From assembly GCA_016205125.1 (NCBI GenBank), contig JACQJE010000120.1, positions 1 to 5,616 on the forward strand: 5,616 bases of DNA. The letters are read 5' to 3'. The position numbers and the translations under genes are program-made. Positions 1 to 5,616 of the stretch are shown here, piece after piece (within the stretch, counting starts at the first letter, position 1; every line of letters starts with the position of its first letter). The notes under the pieces are model-generated. The model was not told the origin of the DNA. It was given only the letters and a program-made list of their open reading frames with translations, and made no database searches. This DNA comes from Deltaproteobacteria bacterium. Lineage in GTDB: Bacteria > Bdellovibrionota > O2-12-FULL-43-9 > JACQJE01.

Positions 1-7
1 AATAACT

Positions 8-23
8 CCTTTGTGATCAAAGG
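8..23. promoter_or_regulatory. Small palindrome, candidate upstream activator site
   Basis: A perfect 6-bp inverted repeat, CCTTTG-TGAT-CAAAGG, lies about 120 bp upstream of the -24 element of the sigma-54 promoter. Sigma-54 promoters need an enhancer-binding protein that usually binds dyad sites roughly 80-150 bp upstream, so the position fits. Only one clear dyad is seen and six base pairs is short, so chance is quite possible. The assignment is inference from location. Confidence 0.22.
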
Positions 24-133
24 GTTAAAGGGAACTTCGCGGTTACCCCCATTATGAGGCATCGACTCGAAAACTCATAACTCCTCGGTTACCTTTTTTA
101 CGATCCAATTCGTCCGCGTATTGATTTTGGTTC

Positions 134-149
134 TGGCACGGCTCTTGCA
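134..149 (+). promoter_or_regulatory. Sigma-54 (RpoN) promoter, -24/-12
   Basis: The sequence TGGCACG-GCTC-TTGCA matches the sigma-54 consensus (YTGGCACG-N4-TTGCW) at every conserved position, including the preceding pyrimidine. The invariant GG (135-136) and GC (147-148) are separated by the required 10 bases. Transcription would start near position 160, about 23 nt before a small leader ORF and about 52 nt before the HEAT-repeat gene. Sigma-54 holoenzyme forms a closed complex that an ATP-dependent enhancer-binding protein must open, so the downstream gene is probably expressed only on a specific signal. The activator is not encoded in this window. Match quality and correct orientation make a chance occurrence unlikely, but activity is not shown. 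Confidence 0.82.
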
Positions 150-182
150 CTTTCCTTAATCTTTGAGGGAACGCGGAGAGAA

Positions 183-212
183 ATGAAACGCTATGTGCTG
201 GAAGAATTTTAA
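183..212 (+). CDS. Possible nine-residue leader peptide
   Basis: ATG at 183 opens a nine-codon frame, MKRYVLEEF, ending at TAA 210-212. A purine-rich GGAGAG at 175-180 could serve as its ribosome binding site, although the spacing is short. It lies just inside the transcript predicted from the sigma-54 promoter. Its stop overlaps the next start as TAATG, a typical arrangement for translational coupling, so ribosomes finishing it could reinitiate on the HEAT-repeat gene. Nothing in the peptide suggests an attenuation sensor such as a run of one amino acid. It may be only a chance frame; the arrangement, not homology, supports it. Confidence 0.35.
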   Translation: MKRYVLEEF

Positions 213-1627
213 TGATTCCAATAGATTGTAACGAGAGCGTCTCTGTCAATGCGACCACTCGCTTTGACAAGAGAGTGACAAAATTTGTCGCACTCGCCCT
301 TGTTTGCGCTCTATGGGCCGCATTCTCTTTTTGCCTCTCCACTCATGCATCGGAACCGAATTGGCAGCAGATTGACCAATGGATTTCAGATTTGCAGTCT
401 TTAGAACCTGGCCTTCGTGAAAATGGGGCGAAAGAATTGATCGAACTCGGCGAAAAAGCGGTCCCACAGCTCGTAGATTTTTACTGTAGTAGTAAAATGT
501 CGTTAGCTGAGGCAAATGCGGCCATCAAGGCAATAGAGATCCTTGAAAAAATCGGAAAAGATGCTGTCCCTTATCTGCTCCAGCAATTGCCACTCCACGA
601 AAAATGTGTTCATCCGTACAAGTTGATAATCGCGCTCGGCAAAATTGGCGATCCACGCGCAGTCGTTCCTCTGATTAAACTTCTCGATAACAAAGAACTC
701 AATTTGCGCATTTCAGCTGCCTCTGCTCTTGGACAAATAAAAGATCCGAGAGCCGTATCCCCCTTAATCCACGCACTTTCAGATCCAACGACAGGGGGCG
801 CGCGGAGATATGTCGCTCTCGCGTTGGGAAGCATCGGTGATCCCTCTGCGTTGATGGCCATTGCGGAGAAGATGCGAGACAGAAATATCTGGGACGCGGC
901 ATACGACGCCCTGGGCATGTTTGATTTTTCCAGTGAAGAGGTGCGAGAGGCCACTCTTACAATCTTTGAAAAAGAGCACGATCTATCGATCAGACAGCGC
1001 ATCACGGAGTTGATTGGAAAGGATGTGATCAGAAACTCAATTTCCATTAAGCGAAATTCCATTCCATTCCTCTCCCATGCCGGCGGAAAAGAAGGGATCA
1101 CGCGATTAATGGAGATTTCCGCATCTGATGAGGAGGATCTTATTCGCCGGAAAGAGGCCGTCACCGCGCTGGCATGGATCGTCGCGAATCGAACGAAAAC
1201 GGCGCTGGGTGTGCCACTGAAAGAGGCCACAGCAACAATGGACCTCTTTGGAGAAAAACTTCTAGCTGATCCGAGTGACATCATCCGAAATGTCACAATC
1301 GTCGCTCTTGAACGGATTCATGGCGTGAAATTCAACAAATTCTCCCTAGACATCATCCCTTATCTCATCGCAGCAGCAAAAGACCCAACCAACACCCTCG
1401 CAGACCGTTTTCTTGCAATCACCGCCCTGGGACATCGCGCAATCGATTCTGATACCCTCGCTTTCCTTGAAGATAAAAATGGAGATCTGGCAGAACTCAA
1501 AGAAGCTCCCGCTTCATGGCGCATTGATGAAGCGATCGCGCAAATTCAGGAGCGGATGATTCAAGAGCGGATAAAAGAAGGCAAAAAAAAAGGATTCAAA
1601 AAAAATTCCAGGATTAAAGTCCGTTGA
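212..1627 (+). CDS. Exported HEAT-repeat protein
   Basis: This 471-residue protein appears to be a scaffold of paired alpha helices that binds other proteins, not an enzyme. Residues 24-42 form a hydrophobic segment after basic residues, followed by T-H-A|S at 44-47, a plausible signal peptidase I site; without cleavage it would be a membrane anchor. No lipobox is seen. PBS-lyase-type HEAT repeats are clearest at about 134-190 and 196-222, with the pattern ALG-IGDPRAV-PLI-LL repeated; weaker helical repeats continue to about 425. The C-terminus (447-471) is strongly basic and lysine-rich. The ATG at 212 is preceded by GGAAG (200-204) with 7-nt spacing and overlaps the stop of a tiny leader ORF. 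A GTG at 275 would give a more conventional short signal peptide. The gene sits behind a consensus sigma-54 promoter and converges on pgi with a 15-bp gap. The binding partner is unknown. Confidence 0.88.
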   Translation: MIPIDCNESVSVNATTRFDKRVTKFVALALVCALWAAFSFCLSTHASEPNWQQIDQWISDLQSLEPGLRENGAKELIELGEKAVPQLVDFYCSSKMSLAEANAAIKAIEILEKIGKDAVPYLLQQLPLHEKCVHPYKLIIALGKIGDPRAVVPLIKLLDNKELNLRISAASALGQIKDPRAVSPLIHALSDPTTGGARRYVALALGSIGDPSALMAIAEKMRDRNIWDAAYDALGMFDFSSEEVREATLTIFEKEHDLSIRQRITELIGKDVIRNSISIKRNSIPFLSHAGGKEGITRLMEISASDEEDLIRRKEAVTALAWIVANRTKTALGVPLKEATATMDLFGEKLLADPSDIIRNVTIVALERIHGVKFNKFSLDIIPYLIAAAKDPTNTLADRFLAITALGHRAIDSDTLAFLEDKNGDLAELKEAPASWRIDEAIAQIQERMIQERIKEGKKKGFKKNSRIKVR

Positions 1628-1642
1628 AGTTGAAGGAGAAAG

Positions 1643-2959
1643 CTATTTGTCGGACAGGCTCGATAAATACTTCCTGATCAGAATCTTGCATTCTTCAACC
1701 GCGGGCTGATCAAAGGGGTTTACGTCCGCCAAAATCCCCGCATAGGTCGTCATCGACTCAAAATGAGCAATCAACTGACCAACCCAGTACGGGGTCAGTT
1801 CAGGAATGCTGAGCTCCATGACGGGTCTCTTGCGGTTCCGAAGAGTCTCAACCGTTGCCCGATATTCTGCTCTCAACAAGAGAGAGAGCGGCTGGCCGGA
1901 GAGCGCCGCGACGGGCGTCTCTTTCAGAAAAGATTCCCTGATCAGCGGGATTTTTAGCTCTTCCTGAGATGACTCTACCGCAATAAGAGTATAAATTTTG
2001 TCATCGGGACCCCCCAAAAAGAGCTGAAGGAGCGAATGCTGATCCGCAACCCCTCTCGCAATAAGAGGCGTCAGTCCGCCCCCCTTCTTTCCAAGACTCT
2101 CCGCCCAGAGCTGACTCAACCAGAGGCCGAATTGATCAAGCCGTTCAGAATAGCTCATACAAACTGCAATCCTCTTCCCATCGCGGCGCTCCATCTCGTG
2201 GAACAGCGCAGAAAAAAGGGCCGGATGAGAAAGCGCACCTTGGCTCTCAATGACCTGACGCCCATTCATGTCGTAATCGCGCGCCCCCAGGCAAAGCTCA
2301 CGAATATCAATCCGCGCCGTTGCAGCAGGAATAAGGCCCACTGAACTTAAGATAGAGAAGCGCCCTACTAAGCCTTTGGGGAGAGGTGCTGTAATCTCTG
2401 CTTTCCATTCGACTGCAAGCGAACGGAGAAGATTCGGCCCCTCGCCTGTTGTCACATAAATATGACAGGATGCCTCTTCTTCCCCCAGATTTTTCACCAG
2501 CCACTCCCGGACAATCAGCGCTTGAGCAACAGTCTCTATGGTATTGCCAGAGTTGCTGATGAAATGAACGGCTGTCCGTTCCAAATTTAAAGACTCAAGC
2601 CTCTTTTGCAAGATCTCTGACTCGAGATGATCGATGACCTCGCTGGCAATTTTCTCTTCTGTTTGTCCTCCGCAGAGCGCTCTCCAGAGAAAACGCGCAC
2701 CGAGCGCAGAGCCTCCGATTCCAAAAACCAGGTAATGATCAAACCCTGCCCGTATTTCGCTCCCAATCTCTTCCGCCTCCCGGATCGCATCCTCAGCATG
2801 AGGGAGTTCAATCCAGGGGATCTGCTTCTTCTGCCGCATCGCCTCAAACTGGCGATGCGCTGAAGAAGCGAGCAATTCGATCTCTTTTCGATCAAATCGC
2901 TCCAACAGTCCATGATCTTCAAAAGAAAGTAAATCTCCCACTTGCCCGTCACTCCGCAA
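1643..2959 (-). CDS. pgi: Glucose-6-phosphate isomerase
   Basis: This cytoplasmic enzyme interconverts glucose 6-phosphate and fructose 6-phosphate in glycolysis and gluconeogenesis. The 438 residues match the short bacterial class (about 440-450). Visible in order are GIGGSALGARF (80-90), the phosphate-binding SIS loop SNSGNTIET (135-143), GRFSILSSVGLIPAA (199-213), the region around Glu287 in LWAESLGK, His308 in ADQHS, and NPFDQPAVEECK ending in Lys425. Glu287, His308 and Lys425 correspond to the family's catalytic residues, so activity is expected. The loop is unusual: most family members read S-K-S/T-G-T-T or similar, while this one has Asn at two of those places. The start is uncertain. 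TTG at 2959 overlaps the upstream dehydrogenase by 11 bp, with no well-placed ribosome binding site. GTG at 2941 has GGAG about 10 nt upstream and would give 432 residues. Co-transcription with the dehydrogenase is likely. Confidence 0.93.
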   Translation of the reverse strand: MRSDGQVGDLLSFEDHGLLERFDRKEIELLASSAHRQFEAMRQKKQIPWIELPHAEDAIREAEEIGSEIRAGFDHYLVFGIGGSALGARFLWRALCGGQTEEKIASEVIDHLESEILQKRLESLNLERTAVHFISNSGNTIETVAQALIVREWLVKNLGEEEASCHIYVTTGEGPNLLRSLAVEWKAEITAPLPKGLVGRFSILSSVGLIPAATARIDIRELCLGARDYDMNGRQVIESQGALSHPALFSALFHEMERRDGKRIAVCMSYSERLDQFGLWLSQLWAESLGKKGGGLTPLIARGVADQHSLLQLFLGGPDDKIYTLIAVESSQEELKIPLIRESFLKETPVAALSGQPLSLLLRAEYRATVETLRNRKRPVMELSIPELTPYWVGQLIAHFESMTTYAGILADVNPFDQPAVEECKILIRKYLSSLSDK

Positions 2960-4100
2960 CTGAGGCGCCGATCCCTTTCTCCCTCAGCTCCCTCACGATG
3001 ATCTTGCGCTGAACTTCCGATGTCCCCGCTCCAATCTCCATCAGCTTGGCATCCCGCCAATAACGCTCCACCGGAAATTCCCGCGTATAGCCGTAACCGC
3101 CAAAGATCTGGATCGCCCAGTTCCCAGCCCGCGTCGCCATTTCTGACGCGTAGAGCTTCGCCGCAGACGACTCCCGCGTCGCCCTCTCTTTCCGATCGAG
3201 CTTTCTCGCAGTCGCGTAGACAAGCGCCCGCGCCGCCTCCAACTCCGTGTGCATGTCGGCAATCATCTTCTGAATCATCTGAAATTCGATGATCGGCTCT
3301 TCAAACTGCTTCCTCTCGGAGGAATATTTCAGGCTCTGCTCCAGCGCCGCTTGTGCAATCCCGAGCGAAATCCCCGCAATAGTCGTCCGCTCCACATCGA
3401 GGGTATTCATCATCATCGGCACCCCACCCCCTTCTTTCCCGACGATATTTTGAGCAGACACTTTGCAATCTTTGAAAATCAATTCCGAAGTGGGAGAACC
3501 CCGCATTCCCAGCTTGTGGATCTTTTTTCCGACCGAAAATCCTTCAAACCCCTTCTCGACAATAAATGACGTGAGATTCGTCCGCTGAGAGCCTGTCCGC
3601 GCATAGACCACAAACGTCTCCCCAACCGGGCCATTCGTGATAAAGGTCTTCTCTCCGTTGAGGAGATAAGAGTCCCCTTTTTTCTCCGCCTTGAGCCGCA
3701 TTCCGAGAGAATCTGAACCCGCCCCGGGCTCTGTCATCGCCATCCCTCCAATCTTTTCTCCGGAAATCAGCGCAGGGAGATATTTGGCGCGCTGTTCATC
3801 GCTGGTATTCACGGCGAGGTTGTGTACACAGAGAATCGAATGGGCGAGATAAGAGAGGGCTGTGGAGGCACAGACCCGCCCAAACTCTTCCATCACCAGG
3901 GTGGCAGAAAGAACATCGGCCCCCGTCCCGCCCCATTTCTCGGGAACCGTGATCCCCAACAGGCCCAACCGCCCCATCTTCTTGAACTGCTCGGGATAGA
4001 AGCCCTCGGTTTCATCAATCTCAGCCGCCTTCGGCAGAAGCTCTTGCTGGGCAAATTTGCGCGCCGTTTCACGAATGAGGCGCTGTTCCTCTGTTAGCAT
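2949..4100 (-). CDS. Acyl-CoA dehydrogenase, isovaleryl-CoA dehydrogenase type
   Basis: This FAD enzyme oxidises an acyl-CoA to the 2-enoyl-CoA and passes electrons to an electron-transfer flavoprotein in fatty-acid or branched-chain amino-acid breakdown. Its 383 residues are the normal length. The helical N-domain runs to about 120, the FAD/substrate beta-domain carries MTEPGAGSD (122-130) and GEKTFITNG (149-157), and the C-domain carries RKQFEEPI, QIFGGYGYTREFPVERYWRDAK (about 331-352) and IGAGTSEVQR (356-365). The position of the medium-chain enzyme's catalytic Glu (YEGT) is Ala358, while Glu237 in LDVERT matches the alternative base of isovaleryl-CoA dehydrogenase. This places it in the isovaleryl-/long-chain-type group, although related branched-chain or aromatic substrates cannot be excluded. 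ATG 4100 has an AAGGGGG site 8 nt upstream. It is the first gene of an apparent operon with pgi. Confidence 0.93.
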   Translation of the reverse strand: MLTEEQRLIRETARKFAQQELLPKAAEIDETEGFYPEQFKKMGRLGLLGITVPEKWGGTGADVLSATLVMEEFGRVCASTALSYLAHSILCVHNLAVNTSDEQRAKYLPALISGEKIGGMAMTEPGAGSDSLGMRLKAEKKGDSYLLNGEKTFITNGPVGETFVVYARTGSQRTNLTSFIVEKGFEGFSVGKKIHKLGMRGSPTSELIFKDCKVSAQNIVGKEGGGVPMMMNTLDVERTTIAGISLGIAQAALEQSLKYSSERKQFEEPIIEFQMIQKMIADMHTELEAARALVYATARKLDRKERATRESSAAKLYASEMATRAGNWAIQIFGGYGYTREFPVERYWRDAKLMEIGAGTSEVQRKIIVRELREKGIGASVAE

Positions 4101-4137
4101 TCCTGCATCCCCCTTGTTCCAAAAGATCCCACGCAGA

Positions 4138-4161
4138 GGAACTTCCGATACTGGAAGTTCC
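4138..4161. promoter_or_regulatory. Palindromic operator-like site in the dehydrogenase leader
   Basis: GGAACTTCC and GGAAGTTCC form a perfect 9-bp inverted repeat around the 6-base spacer GATACT. Each arm is itself a palindrome (GGAA-N-TTCC), so the site could hold two dimers or be a pair of half sites. It lies 38-61 bp upstream of the dehydrogenase start and only a few bases downstream of the predicted transcription start. Repressor binding there would block transcription, and in RNA it would form a stable hairpin. Fatty-acid and branched-chain catabolic genes are often controlled by TetR- or MerR-type repressors; which family would bind here is unknown. It is not an intrinsic terminator for the upstream protease gene, as no T-run follows on either strand. 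Confidence 0.55.
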
Positions 4162-4173
4162 AGGAGAGGAGTC

Positions 4174-4203
4174 AGAATAGTGGGTGGGCGGAGAAACTGT
4201 CAA
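4174..4203 (-). promoter_or_regulatory. Sigma-70-type promoter for the dehydrogenase-pgi operon
   Basis: On the minus strand a perfect TTGACA -35 box (4203-4198) is followed after 18 bp by TATTCT (4179-4174), which matches four of six -10 positions including the essential T-A and last T. Transcription would begin near 4167, about 67 nt before the dehydrogenase ATG. The exact -35 box and the location in the only intergenic gap upstream of the operon make this the best promoter candidate. The spacer is one base over optimal. Confidence 0.55.
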
Positions 4204-4227
4204 CTGAGGTGGCGGCAGGATTTAGGG

Positions 4228-4280
4228 CATGGCCCCGTCAAAGTTATTTACCTACCTATCGCGACTTTGACAGGACCGTG
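4228..4280. repeat. Imperfect 17-bp inverted repeat, possible dispersed element
   Basis: Arms at 4228-4244 and 4264-4280 surround a 19-base loop. The inner 8 bp (GTCAAAGT / ACTTTGAC) pair perfectly and the outer 9 positions pair with two mismatches and one G-U. It sits 30 bp beyond the stop of the protease gene, between it and the operon promoter. There is no T-run after either arm, so it is not a standard intrinsic terminator, although it could protect the 3' end of the protease transcript. The long arms and the GGTAGGTAA motif in the loop (minus strand) resemble REP-type hairpin elements mobilised by tyrosine transposases, but this is a guess from form only. Confidence 0.45.
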
Positions 4281-4309
4281 GGAGATGAATGGAATGAGAT
4301 CAGAGTTTT

Positions 4310-5440
4310 TCACTTTTTTTCCGGGGCGGAAACGTAAAAATCAAAATAGTCTCCGTTATGCGTAGCTGACTCTAAACGGATCTCTGCAAATTTCTGATAC
4401 CAGCTCGGCTTTTTGATATGAAGCTTGTATGCAACAAAAGAGCCCATCTGCACAGGATTCGCTCTGTCTTTGATCGCCTTAATGATCTCTACCCCATTTA
4501 AGTGAGGCTGTTCCAACAATATCTCAGCCGCAAGATGCGCGACTAATGGAGTAGCCATAGAGGTTCCGCTCAACGCTCTATAGTGATTTTCTTCTATGTT
4601 GCAGGTCTCATACAAACTTTTAATGAGAGGCAACTTGAGAGCAATTTGCGCATTATCCTGAAGCCACTGATGACTACTATTATCATAATGGCAGAGGGCC
4701 TTTGGCTTGGCGCTATTTTCGTCTAAAAATATCGAATGCAAGATATCTTCTAATACGGCACAACGATCTGTGGGGACAGTGGAGATAATTTCAACACCCC
4801 CCGCAAAGACAAGATCAACATGGTTGAGTGGTATATTCGTAAAGTTGGCCAATGAATCGTCTTCATTAATGCCCCCGACACACAAAACATTAGACGCTTC
4901 AATGCCACAGGGGTATTGTACTCTTGAAACATTGTCACTCCAACCCCCATCATTCCCTGCGGCCGCCACAAATAGAATATCGGGGTATTGGTTGACGACC
5001 CCCGTAATTCTTTCGGTGAGCATACGGCGCGCATTGTTGTATGTTTCCAATTCCTTCTCATAATCAACCCCATCGCTCTCATTCGGTTTTGTGAAGCTTC
5101 CACCCAAACTGATATTCACAATTCGTACCCCTTTTTCGTGGGCATCTTTGATCGCATCAGCTAGATTTTCCGCAAAACGATCTGCTTCCCCCGTTTCTTC
5201 TTTCTTCACGTCCTCTTTGGTTTTATAATAGGGGAGGAGACGATAACTGATTAATCCAATGTCATCCCGGTCATAGGTCATTAATCCGGCGACATGCGTT
5301 CCATGGTAGTCTTCGGCTCTGGTTTGCCGGTAGGGATGGAGAAATTTCGCGAGTCGAGGATCAACCTTGAGTACCTGTTCTGCTACGCAGATATCATCAC
5401 CGTAATCCTGTAAGAATCGTCGAGAAAAGGGCAAGGTCAA
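4310..5440 (-). CDS. Subtilisin-like (S8) serine protease, N-terminus missing
   Basis: The 376-residue frame has three of the four S8 landmarks: DYHGTHVAGL with catalytic His46, VAAAGNDGG with oxyanion Asn163, and SGTSMATPLVAHLAAE with nucleophile Ser294. NISLGG (109-114) is the substrate-binding strand, and YPCGIEASNVLCVGG (176-190) is typical of the core. The Asp motif (normally V-A-V-I-D-S/T-G, some 30-45 residues before the His) is not recognisable in residues 1-45. There is no signal peptide or propeptide, although the Asp and Ser motifs normally sit in exported enzymes. The only available start is TTG 5440, with no ribosome binding site, and a TGA at 5470-5468 closes the frame ten codons upstream. 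The gene is therefore probably 5'-truncated and inactive. About 70 residues after the His and about 100 between Asn and Ser include family-specific loops. The region looks more AT-rich than the neighbouring operon. Confidence 0.8.
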   Translation of the reverse strand: MTLPFSRRFLQDYGDDICVAEQVLKVDPRLAKFLHPYRQTRAEDYHGTHVAGLMTYDRDDIGLISYRLLPYYKTKEDVKKEETGEADRFAENLADAIKDAHEKGVRIVNISLGGSFTKPNESDGVDYEKELETYNNARRMLTERITGVVNQYPDILFVAAAGNDGGWSDNVSRVQYPCGIEASNVLCVGGINEDDSLANFTNIPLNHVDLVFAGGVEIISTVPTDRCAVLEDILHSIFLDENSAKPKALCHYDNSSHQWLQDNAQIALKLPLIKSLYETCNIEENHYRALSGTSMATPLVAHLAAEILLEQPHLNGVEIIKAIKDRANPVQMGSFVAYKLHIKKPSWYQKFAEIRLESATHNGDYFDFYVSAPEKK

Positions 5441-5616
5441 ATGAAGCCGTTCGTTTTGTCGAAAAAATCAGCCGCTTTGTCGAGCAATCCCCTTCAGAAC
5501 AACTGCCCTGTCTTAATTTAGATCTCTTTTCAGTGGCAGATTAAGAGCGTAATCGTGGGGTAAACTGGTAATAAGGCAATAAAATAGCAAAAAAAAGCTT
5601 GATTCTGCTACTATAG

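Noticed and set aside
1..57. Frame open from the window edge to TGA 55-57, a possible tail of an upstream gene
   Set aside because: Eighteen codons with no recognisable content cannot be told from chance.
81..212. Plus-strand frame open from 81 that runs into the leader peptide
   Set aside because: It has no convincing start codon or ribosome binding site of its own and contains the sigma-54 promoter, so only the part from ATG 183 was kept as a possible leader.
610..1296. 228-codon open frame on the minus strand inside the HEAT-repeat gene
   Set aside because: It is fully antisense to a clear repeat protein, its product is Ser/Arg-rich without motifs, and it has no convincing ribosome binding site; it is a shadow of codon bias.
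3020..3569. Plus-strand frames opposite the acyl-CoA dehydrogenase
   Set aside because: They lie wholly within a well-conserved enzyme gene on the other strand and show no domain, start context or independent promoter.
5575..5611. Run of A with a short TAGCA/TGCTA inverted repeat near the right edge
   Set aside because: The 5-bp arms are AT-rich and too weak for a terminator, and no promoter boxes with acceptable spacing for the protease were found nearby.

Overview
The window carries four substantial protein genes in a bacterium with moderate GC content. The use of sigma-54, an exported HEAT-repeat protein, an isovaleryl-CoA-dehydrogenase-type acyl-CoA dehydrogenase and a compact glucose-6-phosphate isomerase suggest a Gram-negative, deltaproteobacteria- or Bdellovibrionota-like organism. 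That placement is inference only; no rRNA or other taxonomic marker is present. No tRNA, rRNA, CRISPR array or recognisable transposase gene was seen.

Left part (1-1627, + strand): a non-coding stretch holds a full-consensus sigma-54 promoter (TGGCACG-N4-TTGCA, 134-149). It precedes a possible nine-codon leader ORF whose stop overlaps, as TAATG, the start of a secreted or membrane-anchored HEAT-repeat protein. A small palindrome about 120 bp upstream of the -24 element could be an activator site. This unit is the strongest candidate for something specifically regulated and undescribed.

Middle part (1643-4309, - strand): an acyl-CoA dehydrogenase and a glucose-6-phosphate isomerase (pgi) overlap by 11 bp and probably form one operon. 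A sigma-70-type promoter (TTGACA, 18 bp, TATTCT) reads into it. Just downstream of the predicted transcription start lies a perfect 9-bp inverted repeat whose arms are themselves palindromic, which looks like a repressor operator. pgi and the HEAT gene converge with only 15 bp between their stop codons and no terminator hairpin. Further upstream is a 17-bp imperfect inverted repeat that may be a dispersed repeat.

Right part (4310-5616, - strand): a subtilisin-family (S8) protease gene retains its His, Asn and Ser motifs but has no recognisable catalytic-Asp motif, no signal peptide, no good start codon and no ribosome binding site. An in-frame stop lies ten codons upstream of the TTG used as its start, inside the window. 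It therefore looks 5'-truncated, possibly by a rearrangement. The opposite strand at the junction carries a short protein-like reading frame without a start. The four genes show no obvious shared pathway; the shared promoter and overlap argue only that the dehydrogenase and pgi are co-expressed.
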